A stretch of 64,000 nucleotides of DNA from Vibrio breoganii. GTDB lineage: Bacteria; Pseudomonadota; Gammaproteobacteria; Enterobacterales; Vibrionaceae. This document shows, in pieces, positions 1 through 9,369 of the stretch. Positions within the stretch are counted from its first letter, which is position 1. Each line of letters begins with the position of its first letter. The position numbers were made by a program, and so were the translations under genes. Location of the stretch: assembly GCF_001677275.1 (NCBI RefSeq), contig NZ_CP016178.1, forward strand, positions 1 through 64,000, in the 5' to 3' direction. Below the pieces are notes generated by a model. It saw only the letters and a program-made list of their open reading frames with translations, was not told the origin of the DNA and made no database searches.

Positions 1-1977
1 TCAAGTGCCTGATGCGATCTCTCTCAGCACTCGCATAACGGTTTCATCATAATGGCCTTCTAGGATCTGGCGACACACTTTACGCCTAACCGCTAATCCC
101 AAAATCAATCGCTCGATCGTTAGATGTGCGCCCGAAGAATCTTGATTGTACAACTCGATAGTACGACTCAGCGCCTCATAGCTGACAACCTTGTCCCCTA
201 CCCTCAGCCAATCTAGCTTCTCTAACAGCTCCTGACACTCTTCTCTGATAGAAGTAGGTGAGTGTCCGGTCATTGCTGATAAAGCCGTTATACTGCGTTC
301 TAGAGCTTCTGGAGAGGTATATTTGGTTAAGCTGATGGTGATCTCTTCAGCATTGATTTCAACCAGGTGCTTACGCAGCTTCACGCGACGACCCAGATTC
401 CCTCTTGGTGACGACTTTTTACGTTGAATAGGTTCAAACTCGCCATCGATGATCTCCGCCAATTCCTCAAGCTTTTGCTTAGACACCATTTCATGTCTAA
501 GTGGATTGGGCAGCGTTGGCGCCATGTTACGTTTACCCGCGTTGGTAGTACGAGCCCTCGCGTAGCGAACCACTTCTTCTGCGTTGCACTTAATATCTAC
601 TTGGTAATCTTTGACCTTACCTTTTGGCTCCAATGCGCTTAACGTCAGGTGATAACCCCATAAATTCACCACAAACAGTTCGTCGTTACCCTTGCCTTTA
701 GAGAGTTTCTTCAGCTCTCTAAGCAAATCCATTGAGAAGCGCCGCCATTCGATATTGCGCGCAAGCTTTTGATTTAACTCACTAAGTAGCATCATATCAG
801 AAGAGCGACGTGACATACGGCTCCTGAAGTAGGAATACAACTGGAACACCAAGGTATGCTGGCGAAGGATTTCTGGTGGGAACAAGAAGAAGTAATCTTT
901 AGTCAGCAACTCCTCATAAAACGATGGCTCCCATACCAAGATATACAGGTTTGGTTTTATTTTTATCTCACCAGCTTCATTTTCGGTTGGAGCCTCTTCA
1001 GACGCGGTAATGGTTCGCGCTAGAAAACGGAAGCGATCACTCTTAAAGCCTTCGGGCATGTTCTCGCTTAACCACTGGCCTGTGAGTTCGTGCAGTTGGA
1101 AGTCCGTGTATTCGATGCGATCAATGCTATCGCGAATAGAATCGCGTGCAGGTCCGCTGTCCTTTTTTCCCCTCAAAGAGAGAATATCCGTGATATACAA
1201 AGGGGTTTTATTAGGCGCTACCTGAGCATTAATGTGGTAGTTATCTTGGTGATGATCATGGTATTGCACGGTTAGCGTAAACAAGGCAAATAACGTCATA
1301 AGATCATCAACTGTCATGATGTTTTTTGACGATCTCGTTTCGATAACAGCTCGTGTACCAGAGATCGAAACCATTGATTTCTGGTAATTTTTCCGTGTTC
1401 TTGGTGGCGCTAACGCTTGATCAATGATGCCAGCCCAGTTAGTCGGTGAAACAACAAACTGTTCAGCTTCGTCCAACATTGCTGGTGGATTATTCAATCC
1501 ATGCTCGCTTAACAGCTGCTTGTTAACGTGTGTTTGAGCAAGCGCCTGGGTCTTTTTCTTCTTGGCCGTCGTCTTGGTGGATTCGGTTTGTAAGCTTCCG
1601 GTACCTAATGCAGTGATAAGCAATGATGGGTTGACGAAGTGATGCAGCATAGTCTTGCCCGCTAGGCCAGTTTCAAACCTAACCGGTGTTTGTTTGAATA
1701 AACCAATGTTTACTGCGGCTCTAAGGCGTTGTTGGATTGCAGCCCTAGTGATTTGTCCATCTGTGGCATCAATTAACTCTGTTGTCGAAACAAGACCGTC
1801 TTTGCTAGTCATGCCACGTAGAGAAATCAGATTAAGTAATTCAACTATGCTTTTGGTAACACCCTTGAAGTGTTGATACTGTTCTATCCATTCAACGGCG
1901 TTGTTGTTAACTTCAAATAAATGTCCATCTTTATGACTTCGAGGTTGTTTTATCAGGATCTTGTCTTCGTTGGTCAT
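1..1977 (-). CDS. rctB: RctB, chromosome II replication initiator
   Basis: RctB is the Vibrionaceae-specific initiator that binds the 12-mer and 39-mer sites of oriCII, opens the origin and represses its own promoter. The 658-aa product has the length I recall for Vibrio cholerae RctB, and the gene is divergent from parA2 across a GATC-rich origin, which is the diagnostic arrangement. The protein is basic (for example KKKK near residue 138) and has no Walker motif, as expected for a non-AAA initiator. The ATG lies at 1977 and the TGA occupies the first three bases of the window, so the gene is complete. A 39-mer-like operator lies about 30-45 bp upstream of the start, suggesting autorepression. 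Identity is secure from family and context. Confidence 0.97.
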   Translation of the reverse strand: MTNEDKILIKQPRSHKDGHLFEVNNNAVEWIEQYQHFKGVTKSIVELLNLISLRGMTSKDGLVSTTELIDATDGQITRAAIQQRLRAAVNIGLFKQTPVRFETGLAGKTMLHHFVNPSLLITALGTGSLQTESTKTTAKKKKTQALAQTHVNKQLLSEHGLNNPPAMLDEAEQFVVSPTNWAGIIDQALAPPRTRKNYQKSMVSISGTRAVIETRSSKNIMTVDDLMTLFALFTLTVQYHDHHQDNYHINAQVAPNKTPLYITDILSLRGKKDSGPARDSIRDSIDRIEYTDFQLHELTGQWLSENMPEGFKSDRFRFLARTITASEEAPTENEAGEIKIKPNLYILVWEPSFYEELLTKDYFFLFPPEILRQHTLVFQLYSYFRSRMSRRSSDMMLLSELNQKLARNIEWRRFSMDLLRELKKLSKGKGNDELFVVNLWGYHLTLSALEPKGKVKDYQVDIKCNAEEVVRYARARTTNAGKRNMAPTLPNPLRHEMVSKQKLEELAEIIDGEFEPIQRKKSSPRGNLGRRVKLRKHLVEINAEEITISLTKYTSPEALERSITALSAMTGHSPTSIREECQELLEKLDWLRVGDKVVSYEALSRTIELYNQDSSGAHLTIERLILGLAVRRKVCRQILEGHYDETVMRVLREIASGT

Positions 1978-2004
1978 TTAGTATCCGTCTACACTTTATC
2001 GTAA

Positions 2005-2023
2005 CTTAATCATTGTTCCGTAT
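2005..2023 (+). promoter_or_regulatory. RctB operator in the rctB promoter (29-mer-like)
   Basis: The motif CTTAATCATTGTTCCGTAT lies about 30 bp upstream of the rctB start. It resembles the CTTGATCATYGWTCC core repeated in the distal part of the origin, but its GATC is changed to AATC. In V. cholerae a shortened 39-mer (29-mer) in the rctB promoter mediates autorepression, and this is the equivalent position. Confidence 0.7.
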
Positions 2024-2191
2024 AGCTTAAGAAAATTTCTTTTAAAAAGAAAGAAAAAAATCTTGTTGCTCCTAAGACTGATCTTTATGTTTAAAACTGA
2101 TCTTATTGATATAGTGATCTAATGATCCGGGCGCAGAAACCACTGTAAGCGCATGTTTTAAAAGGTATTTATTTCCCACTGGATCGGAACG

Positions 2192-2317
2192 ATGATCATA
2201 GGCAAGACGTAAGCATGATCAAACAAAGTCTGTAAACATGATCAAAGAATGTTGGAAGTGTGATCAACGTAATTATTGATAGATGATCAAGAGAGCATTG
2301 AAAGCATGATCATTGAA
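2192..2317 (+). repeat. Array of six RctB 12-mer iterons
   Basis: Six ATGATCA-type 12-mers start at 2192, 2215, 2238, 2260, 2283 and 2306. The fourth has G in place of the first A. Spacing is 22-23 bp throughout, about two helical turns, so all sites face the same side of the DNA. Each carries a GATC Dam site. This matches the six-iteron array of the minimal oriCII. Confidence 0.93.
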
Positions 2318-2327
2318 TACAAACAAC

Positions 2328-2336
2328 TTATCCACA
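2328..2336 (+). promoter_or_regulatory. DnaA box
   Basis: A perfect TTATCCACA lies 10 bp after the last iteron. A single DnaA box is a known and necessary part of the minimal oriCII. Confidence 0.88.
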
Positions 2337-2414
2337 TCTGCATTGTTTATTAAGTGTTCGAATTACCTTGTTGGTACTCTCTAATAGTATGATCGTTTCT
2401 CTAGTGCCCTACCC

Positions 2415-2460
2415 TATCGTTTATTTTTTGTGATTTTAATTGTCTTTTCATTTCGGAAAA
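2415..2460. other. Probable DNA unwinding element
   Basis: This T-rich tract (few G or C, with TTTATTTTTTG and TTTTAATTG) lies beyond the DnaA box and directly before another 12-mer at 2461. Position and composition fit the duplex-unwinding region of oriCII. The exact limits are inferred. Confidence 0.5.
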
Positions 2461-2620
2461 ATGATCAAGTGGCGTGTTGATCTATCGTTTCGATGATTGC
2501 TGTGTTTTTCAATCATTCCATTTACGGAGTCACTGGCGAACGATTGCGACAAACCATTTTCTTTTTATTGTGAATAGATGCAGCAATAGCGGCTCAAATG
2601 TTGGAAGCATGATCAAGAGT
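2461..2620 (+). repeat. Two isolated 12-mers outside the core array
   Basis: ATGATCAAGTGG at 2461-2472 and ATGATCAAGAGT at 2609-2620 match the iteron consensus but are not phased with the core six. Such extra 12-mers in the control region of V. cholerae titrate RctB or take part in pairing. Confidence 0.65.
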
Positions 2621-2758
2621 TCTTCGGATAGATGAGTTTCTATGCCCAATGCAGTTGAATTCATGGTGATTTTGTCTGGATTCCGCTCCATTGCCCATTC
2701 TGCCTAATGTTGACCGTAATCTAGCGGAACATTTACATGCTTCCGAGGATTAAAAACA

Positions 2759-2934
2759 CTTGATCATCGATCCGTAAAGGATCCTTCATATTCATGAAAT
2801 AGCCCGTTAAAGTCGATCCCCTTTTTTACAGTACGAGTTCCTTGATCATTGATCCAAGATCTCCGGTTTTTGTGGATAAATAAAAATTTTGCTCAAGGAA
2901 CGATGATCAAGATATATCCTTGATCATCGTTCCA
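2759..2934. repeat. 39-mer-like RctB sites of the inhibitory (inc) region
   Basis: Four copies of a CTTGATCATYGWTCC motif occur here: 2759-2774 (+), 2841-2856 (+), 2897-2911 (-) and 2919-2934 (+). The last two form a perfect inverted repeat. A further copy on the minus strand (2185-2197) overlaps the first 12-mer. In V. cholerae 39-mers bind RctB as inhibitory sites and restrain initiation, and this part of the window has the matching place and motif. Confidence 0.7.
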
Positions 2935-3217
2935 TAAATTCTAATGAGATTAATAATTAGCCGATACTGGTAGTAATCCACTTATGGTAATTTTCAGTCA
3001 GTTTAGTTTCAGGCTGATTTGGGGGAATATCGAACCGCTAGCTAACAAAGGAGCATTGATTTGCAAATGACCGTAATTCATACAGTTCTTAACATCGTTC
3101 CGAAAACGCTCCGAAACATCCTGAGAACGTTTCTACGTAATCTATGTTATTGAGTGGGTTGACTCTAGATTTTGCCCTTTTCCCCTACCCCACGCTTATT
3201 TCACTAAAAATGAGTTC

Positions 3218-3230
3218 TTTACAATGTAAA
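3218..3230. other. parS2: parS2 centromere site upstream of parA2
   Basis: TTTACAATGTAAA is a perfect match to the Vibrio chromosome II centromere consensus TTTACA-N-TGTAAA bound by ParB2. It lies about 200 bp upstream of parA2, where ParB2 binding could also affect the operon promoter. Confidence 0.9.
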
Positions 3231-3419
3231 TACGTGACTCCTGTAACTTTTCAAATCTGTAATACTTTACCTGTGGTTATTCATTAAAAACTGTGCGTTA
3301 GTATGGCTAATTAACAGGCTATTTATGTGATTCAACTCATTAATAATTGTTCAGCACTTTATTGTAATTATATCTATTCGCTGTACAATTATCTAAGTCA
3401 TACATTTATGGGAAGAATG

Positions 3420-4640
3420 ATGAAAAGAGAATCAACGATAGATAATCTTTACCAACTGGCTGAACAGACTAAACAAGTTCAAGCTGATCGTATTGAAATA
3501 GTGTTGGAAGAGCGAAATGACGAGCACTTCCCGCCTATGTCAAAAGCATTGATGGAAACTCGCTCTGGTTTGACTCGAAGAAAACTAGACGACGCTATTA
3601 GCAAGATGGAAGCCAAGGGCCACCAGTTTACTAAAAACAACGCCAATCACTATTCAATCTCACTTGATGAGGCCCATCTTTTGATGGAGTCTGCCGGCGT
3701 TGAGAAGTTTCACGAACGTAAGCGCAATCAAAACAATAAACCTTGGGTAGTAAACGTTCAGAACCAGAAGGGGGGTACAGGTAAATCAATGACTGTAGTT
3801 CACCTTGCTGCCTGTTTGGCGTTGAATTTGGATAAACGCTACCGTATATGTCTTATTGACTTGGATCCCCAGGGCTCTTTGCGTCTGTTTTTGAACCCAC
3901 AAATCAGTATCAGCGAGCATGACAATATCTACTCTGCCGTTGATATTATGCTAGACAATGTGCCAGATGAAGACGAGGTAGACTTAGAGTTCTTGCGTAA
4001 GAACGTATTGCTTCCTACTCAGTATCCAAACTTGAAAACCATTTCAGCTTTCCCTGAAGATGCAATGTTTAACGCGGAAGCGTGGCAATCTCTTTCTCAG
4101 GACCAGTCTTTAGATATCGTTAAACTGCTTAAAGAAAAGCTGATTGATAAGATCGCAGACGATTTTGACGTGATTATGATCGACACTGGCCCTCACGTAG
4201 ACCCGTTGGTATGGAATGCAATGTACGCATCCAATGCGTTATTAATTCCTTGTGCAGCTAAGCGTCTTGACTGGGCATCGACGGTTAATTTCTTCCAGCA
4301 TCTACCTACCGTTTATGAGATGTTCCCTGAAGATTGGCATGGCTTGGAGTTTGTTCGTATGGTGCCAACCATGTTTGAGGATGACAACAAGAAGCAGGTT
4401 TCTGTTCTTACTGAGATGAACTATTTGCTGCAAGATCAGGTGATGATGGCAACGATTCCAAGAAGTCGTGCGTTTGAAACCTGTGCAGATACCTACAGCA
4501 CCGTATTTGACCTCACTCCAGGTGACTTTGAGGGGGGCAAAAAGACCCTCGCGGTTGCTCAAGATGCCGTGCAAAAAAGTGCACTAGAGTTAGAGAGAGT
4601 GTTACACAGTAACTGGGCGTCATTGAGCAAGGAGGATTAA
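3420..4640 (+). CDS. parA2: ParA2, chromosome II partition ATPase
   Basis: ParA2 is the Walker-type ATPase that, with ParB2 and parS2, segregates chromosome II. The chosen start gives 406 aa. It has an N-terminal helix-turn-helix-type region (about residues 1-100, P1 ParA-like) and a deviant Walker A, KGGTGKS, at about 117-123. DLDPQGS and IMIDTGPH follow as the Walker A' and B strands. I chose the second ATG of ATGATGAAA, preceded by GGAAG. The frame stays open upstream to 3327, but that part is AT-rich and has no ribosome site. It is followed after 4 bp by parB2, and the pair forms one operon. Confidence 0.95.
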   Translation: MKRESTIDNLYQLAEQTKQVQADRIEIVLEERNDEHFPPMSKALMETRSGLTRRKLDDAISKMEAKGHQFTKNNANHYSISLDEAHLLMESAGVEKFHERKRNQNNKPWVVNVQNQKGGTGKSMTVVHLAACLALNLDKRYRICLIDLDPQGSLRLFLNPQISISEHDNIYSAVDIMLDNVPDEDEVDLEFLRKNVLLPTQYPNLKTISAFPEDAMFNAEAWQSLSQDQSLDIVKLLKEKLIDKIADDFDVIMIDTGPHVDPLVWNAMYASNALLIPCAAKRLDWASTVNFFQHLPTVYEMFPEDWHGLEFVRMVPTMFEDDNKKQVSVLTEMNYLLQDQVMMATIPRSRAFETCADTYSTVFDLTPGDFEGGKKTLAVAQDAVQKSALELERVLHSNWASLSKED

Positions 4641-4644
4641 GAGT

Positions 4645-5619
4645 ATGGCGATAAAAACTTCCGATTTGAACGCCAAGCTATTTGGTAAAGCAAATAAGCG
4701 CAGGGCAACAACGCCTGCTGAGGCTCAAACTGCAGCTAAAGATAATGCTCAAGTTATTGAGTTGGCAGTAGCAGGGCAGGACATGGTTTCTTTTGAGTTG
4801 CAGCGTATCCCTGCAACGGAAATCGAGCAAAAGACCATTGTTTTTTCTGACAATTCTCGTGAGCAATCGTTTTTAAACGAACACGCATTGTCTGATATCT
4901 TGGTCACCCTTAAAGAGCGCGGCCAACAATATCCAGCAGTAGGTAGAAAAAACAGTGAAGGCAAGATTGAAGTTCTCGATGGTAGCCGTCGTAGAATGTC
5001 TTGTATCTTGGCTGAGAAAGATTTTCTTATCTATGTGGCAGAAGACATTAACGGCGAACACGCTAAGTTCTTGTCTGACGTGGCTAACGCACATAAGCCT
5101 CTCTCTTTGTATGAAAGAGGCCGTGAGATGCAAGCAAAGCTTGATTCTGGCGAGGTGACAGATCAGAAGGGACTTGCAGCTCTGTTCCAATGCAGTGAGG
5201 CACTTGTGAGTGGTGCACTTAAGGCGGCATCTTTGCCTCTGCCTTTGCTTCAAGCTTACCCTAATGTCACTGAACTCGGTCGACCAACCATCGTTAAGCT
5301 ACATAAGCATTTTAATGAGCTTGATGAAACCGCTCAGCAAGGCATTCTAGATAAGTGTCAGAAAGACGGCGCGTATGTTTGGCAACGCTTTGGCGACATG
5401 AGCGAAGCTAAAATCACTAAGCAAGTTTCGGTGCTACTTGAAGGCTGGATTTCTGAGGTTAATCAAACGGTCGAAAAACCCGCTAAGAAGCCAGTGGAAC
5501 TAGTGAAAGGTAAGGCAAGTTACGTAAGAAAGGGTCAATCTTTGGCGCTGAACCTTAAGAAAGTCGACGACGCATTGGCACAAGAGATTATTCAGTTTAT
5601 CGAAGATAAGCTTAAGTAA
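4645..5619 (+). CDS. parB2: ParB2, chromosome II centromere-binding protein
   Basis: ParB2 binds the parS2 sites and loads the partition complex. The product has 324 aa. The ParB/Srx-like domain contains the segment VLDGSRRRMSC (about residues 111-121), which corresponds to the GERR nucleotide-binding box of ParB proteins. A helix-turn-helix region follows (LAALFQCSEALVSGALKA, about 178-195). A lysine-rich linker and a C-terminal dimerisation segment complete it. It starts 4 bp after the parA2 stop with AAGGAGGATTAAGAGT as ribosome site and ends before a strong terminator. Confidence 0.95.
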   Translation: MAIKTSDLNAKLFGKANKRRATTPAEAQTAAKDNAQVIELAVAGQDMVSFELQRIPATEIEQKTIVFSDNSREQSFLNEHALSDILVTLKERGQQYPAVGRKNSEGKIEVLDGSRRRMSCILAEKDFLIYVAEDINGEHAKFLSDVANAHKPLSLYERGREMQAKLDSGEVTDQKGLAALFQCSEALVSGALKAASLPLPLLQAYPNVTELGRPTIVKLHKHFNELDETAQQGILDKCQKDGAYVWQRFGDMSEAKITKQVSVLLEGWISEVNQTVEKPAKKPVELVKGKASYVRKGQSLALNLKKVDDALAQEIIQFIEDKLK

Positions 5620-5644
5620 GTTTTTGCTAAGTAGATAGAGTAGG

Positions 5645-5677
5645 GCGGGTACCATTAGTTTGGTACCCGCTTTTTTT
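5645..5677 (+). terminator. Rho-independent terminator of parA2-parB2
   Basis: GCGGGTACCA and TGGTACCCGC form a perfect 10-bp stem with a 6-nt loop, followed by seven T. It lies 25 bp after the parB2 stop. Confidence 0.93.
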
Positions 5678-5678
5678 G

Positions 5679-6943
5679 TTAGTGAATAGCGGAAATTGGC
5701 TTAACCGTTTTTAGGTTAAACTCCTTCATGATTGAGTATATATGGTCGAACAAATCGGCCTGTGCACGCTCGTAGTCTTTGATATTGGTCTTGTTGACGT
5801 AACAGTACACCTCTACCGGTAATCCAAAGCGGTTACTTTCCAGTTGCCTCACCACAATCGTTAGATCTTTAATTACTGCAGGGTGGGTGGCTAGATAACT
5901 GGCGATGTACTCACGAAAGCAACCTAGATTGGTGAGTCGTCTAAAGTTTATGGGGTCCGCATTATCAGGAAGAGTATGGTTGTACTCTTGGATTTCTTGT
6001 TGTTTACGCACAATATAAGACTTAAGCAATCTGAACTTACCCATGTGTTCAAGCATATCGGCATCCACAAAGTTTATCGTCTCCGCATCAATGAATATGG
6101 CCCTTTTTATGCGTCTTGCCCCAGTTTCATCTACCCCGTACCAGTTGATAAATGGTTCTGAAACGAGAGTTTGAGAAGGGATCATGGCAATGGTGTTGTC
6201 CCAGTTTTTTACTTTAACCGTGGTTAACGTTACTTCTTGTACTGTGCCATCTACTTTGTGGTTATCTAATTGAATCCATTCCCCCGTTGATATCATCTTA
6301 TTGGCGGCCAACTGAATGCCGGCAATGAACCCTAGAATGGTGTCCTTCATAATAAAGGCCAACATACCGGCCATTACGCTGACGCCAGAGATAAGATAAA
6401 TAGGGGTTCTGTCTAGGATATGTGACGTCGCAATGAGTGCTGCCAGTGCTACAAAACTGAGTTTAAAGAATTGCACAATGCCGTGTAGCGGCAAACGATG
6501 CGCGAAATGTTTGTTGGCAACCATAATGAGCAAGAGATCAAACGCCGCAAACAGAGTTCGTAGCACCAATATCGCAGCGCCAATCTCCAATACTCCATCA
6601 ATGAGTTGACCCGGAATAGTGGTTTTGGGGACGATAAGCTCACTTGTGGACATGAACAAATAATAAGGGAATAGAACCGATACTTTTTCAGGCAGGTGCT
6701 TACGTTTGATAGTGAGCTTTGTTTTGGCGTTGTAATGTTGGCTACTTGTATGAATGAATCTTCGCATGAAGTGACGCGCCACCAGATAGGTGAACGTTGC
6801 AACTAACAAGGTAACGACAAATAACGCTACGTCTGCGATTAAGCTACTTCTATCAAATGTGATAGAAAATAATGACAGCAGATCAATTAAAAGGCTCCTA
6901 GATGCTCGACAATGGGCTCTGTTACAACTTGCTCATTTTCCAT
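5679..6943 (-). CDS. YbdG-type mechanosensitive channel, frameshifted near its start
   Basis: This MscS-superfamily inner-membrane channel resembles E. coli YbdG (MscM). The shared beta-domain includes KNWDNTI, IPSQTLVSEPFINW and GARRIKR. Several membrane segments precede it. The frame that is open throughout has only a weak TTG start at 6809. A better start is ATG at 6943, behind a GGAGG nine bases upstream, but its frame runs only 18 codons (MENEQVVTEPIVEHLGAF) and stops at a T-run. Below that point the main frame is already open and continues in YbdG fashion. One missing base in the T-run (plus-strand AAAA at 6889-6892) explains this. Corrected, the protein would be about 421 aa, close to YbdG (415). 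A sequencing error, a true mutation or slippage are all possible. Confidence 0.8.
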
Positions 6944-7142
6944 AAGTTAAAACCTCCGTGTTCTTACTCTATCGTATATCAAGCTAGCTCGAAGTAATGT
7001 ATTAAGTTGCAAATTCTTAGCACTAGATAGGTATGTTCTATGGCTACAGTTATTTTGATGAAGAGGGGCGTAGTAATAGTCACTCTGATCTTGATTCTGC
7101 TATTCTAAGCACATTGATTATTCAGTCACTTAGGCGATTACC

Positions 7143-9179
7143 TTGTCACATCACCCTCATCTTCAAACCTTGGTCTCATTAAAACTCAATGCCTCTCAAT
7201 CTATGCATCGCTGCGGCGTCGTGCTTGATGGAAGTAGAGAGTGGCAGTTGGAGCTATTAGAAGCGTTTGGAGCGGCTGTAGAGCACCACAGGGCGCTAAT
7301 TATAGGTAACCATGGCTTGAGCTATGGTGAAAGTCTTACGTTTAAGCAGGCGCGTCAGAAGCTAGGACAAGAGTCAGACCTGATAGTGGCTGACTTAAAT
7401 TCACCTTTTGATGCCAATGGCTTTACCGCTGCAAGTGGCACATTAAAGGGGGGTGGGATGTTGATTGTGTTGCCTTCGAGCAAAAATGAGGGTGATAACT
7501 ACTCATCGTTGTGGCTTGAACGAGCACTTAAGTCTTTTCATCGTATCAAACAGAATGGAGACACTTTCCCTGAAATCAAGAAAGTAGAGCCCCTTGCAAG
7601 CTTTGACCGATACGAGCAACAGCAACAGGCCATTCAGGCTATCTCGCGTGTGCTTAGCGGACACAGGAAACGACCTTTGATTATAACTGCTGATAGAGGA
7701 AGAGGGAAATCGGCGGCTTTAGGAATGGCGGCAGGACGAATCATTAAAGATGAGACTAAGAAGATTTTGGTGACCGCTCCGAATACTCAAGCGGTTAAAA
7801 CATTATTTGAACACGCGAAGTCTGCATCTGGTTGTAGTAATCAAAAGCCTAATATCGCTTCTTCCATTAAAGGTGGGAGCGTTGAGTTTATTGCACCTGA
7901 TGAATTGCTACGTGAGCAGCAGGTTTGTGATTTGCTGTTAGTTGACGAGGCTGCTGCGATACCGCTGCCAATCCTTAAGTCTATCGTCGAGCGTTATCAT
8001 AGAGTGTGTTTTGCCACAACTGTGCACGGCTATGAAGGATGCGGGCGAGGCTTTGGCATTAAGTTTGAAGCGTGGTTAAGCGAGCATCGACCAGGTTGGA
8101 ACTCAGTTAAGCTTACTCAACCTATACGTTGGAACCCAGACGATCCAATGGAAGCATGGTTATTTGATACCTTCTTACTCGATGCGGAGGTTGAATCTGC
8201 GCCACTAGATACTGACCTCACCATTCATCTGCAAAAAATTGAGGCAGACAGTTACGCTCGTTCGCCAGAGATATTGAGAAAAGGATTTGGCTTGTTGGTC
8301 AATGCTCACTATCAAACGACGCCAAACGATCTGTTTCAGCTTTTGGATGACCCCAATATTGTATTTTACCAAGCACTGCAGGGTGAGCACGTCGTCGGGG
8401 TTATTGTTGGGTATTTGGAAGGGGGCTTAGAGGAATCGATACTTGCTGACGTGCAGCTAGGTCGACGACGTCCTGCAGGACATATGGTGCCGGTCTCTTT
8501 GGTTTCTCAACTTGCCGATAACGCACCTGCACGGGTTAAAAGCCTACGAATTATGCGAATAGCAGTCCACCCTGATCTTCAGGGACAAGGCATTGGAGGC
8601 TGGATGTTGTCTCAGTTATCTGAAAAGCAAACAGACGTGGAATATTTATCAACGAGCTTTGGCGTGACTGGGGAACTGGCAAACTTTTGGGTAAGCAATC
8701 ATTTTCAGTCTGTGCGCTTAGGTAGCAAACAAGACCAAGCCAGTGGCTGTTTCTCCGTCACTATGGTTAAGCCCTTGAGCCGTTCTCTTTCATGGTTGGA
8801 CGGTGCTAGATTTCAACTAAAAGAGGGCTTGCTGGATACGGCATCCGATATTCACCGCAATCTATCTAGCGACGTTTTAATGCAGCTGCTCAGTGACAGA
8901 GGCGTGAACCCTTCTCATCAACAAGAATGCCATTTACGAGTGTTGGAAAATTACGTTCAGGGTGGAGCAAGCTTTGAAGGTACCCGGTTAAAAATTCGAG
9001 AATTATTGCTCGCTAATTTGCATAGCGTAAAGTTTGAGAAAGTAAGCCTTATCTCTGACTTGGTCATAAAGAAGCTGAGTTGGTCTGACGTTTGTAAGAA
9101 TCATGGCTTCACAGGACGAAAGCAAGCGGAAGCGAATTACCGCCAAGCCATCCAAGAACACCTACTTAGCACTCGATAA
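7143..9179 (+). CDS. tmcA: tRNA(Met) cytidine acetyltransferase TmcA
   Basis: TmcA makes N4-acetylcytidine at the wobble position of elongator tRNA-Met, using ATP and acetyl-CoA. The 678-aa product has the RNA-helicase-like module with Walker A ADRGRGKS (183-190) and Walker B VDEAAA (267-272). A GNAT acetyltransferase domain follows, with the acetyl-CoA loop in RIAVHPDLQGQGIG near residue 480. Length fits E. coli TmcA (671). The start used is TTG with AGG eight bases upstream. The next in-frame ATG lies 20 codons in and would remove conserved N-terminal sequence. The gene stands alone, and two parS2 sites follow its stop. Confidence 0.93.
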   Translation: MSHHPHLQTLVSLKLNASQSMHRCGVVLDGSREWQLELLEAFGAAVEHHRALIIGNHGLSYGESLTFKQARQKLGQESDLIVADLNSPFDANGFTAASGTLKGGGMLIVLPSSKNEGDNYSSLWLERALKSFHRIKQNGDTFPEIKKVEPLASFDRYEQQQQAIQAISRVLSGHRKRPLIITADRGRGKSAALGMAAGRIIKDETKKILVTAPNTQAVKTLFEHAKSASGCSNQKPNIASSIKGGSVEFIAPDELLREQQVCDLLLVDEAAAIPLPILKSIVERYHRVCFATTVHGYEGCGRGFGIKFEAWLSEHRPGWNSVKLTQPIRWNPDDPMEAWLFDTFLLDAEVESAPLDTDLTIHLQKIEADSYARSPEILRKGFGLLVNAHYQTTPNDLFQLLDDPNIVFYQALQGEHVVGVIVGYLEGGLEESILADVQLGRRRPAGHMVPVSLVSQLADNAPARVKSLRIMRIAVHPDLQGQGIGGWMLSQLSEKQTDVEYLSTSFGVTGELANFWVSNHFQSVRLGSKQDQASGCFSVTMVKPLSRSLSWLDGARFQLKEGLLDTASDIHRNLSSDVLMQLLSDRGVNPSHQQECHLRVLENYVQGGASFEGTRLKIRELLLANLHSVKFEKVSLISDLVIKKLSWSDVCKNHGFTGRKQAEANYRQAIQEHLLSTR

Positions 9180-9187
9180 GCTGGTGA

Positions 9188-9240
9188 TTTACAGTGTAAA
9201 TTCAATAATTTCTGTCTCATAGGTCAATTTACACTGTAAA
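9188..9240. other. parS2: Pair of parS2 centromere sites
   Basis: TTTACAGTGTAAA (9188-9200) and TTTACACTGTAAA (9228-9240) are perfect parS2 motifs with starts 40 bp apart, just after the tmcA stop codon. Confidence 0.92.
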
Positions 9241-9369
9241 TTTCACCTCTCACCAAACTGTCTCTCTTAAAAACATGAATATAGCCAATAGCACTGTTCA
9301 TGTTTTTCGGTCGCCCAGTTCGTTAGTCTGTTGCTATCCGCATTTTATATTATTGAGGCTAGTCGACTT

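Larger units (their letters stand above)
1978..3419. other. oriCII: oriCII, chromosome II replication origin region
   Basis: This 1.4-kb gap between rctB and parA2 has no convincing gene. Read from rctB outward it holds a 39-mer-like operator (2005-2023), six phased 12-mers (2192-2317), a perfect DnaA box (2328-2336), an AT-rich tract (about 2415-2460), scattered further 12-mers at 2461 and 2609, a negative-control region with 39-mer-like sites (2759-2934) and a parS2 site (3218-3230). GATC is strongly over-represented, fitting Dam-dependent RctB binding. The arrangement matches what is known of V. cholerae oriCII, whose minimal origin lies next to rctB and whose inhibitory sites lie farther away. 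Confidence 0.95.

Noticed and set aside
3327-3419. N-terminal extension of ParA2 by 31 codons
   Set aside because: The stretch is AT-rich with no ribosome site, and the ATG at 3420 gives the usual ParA2 length.
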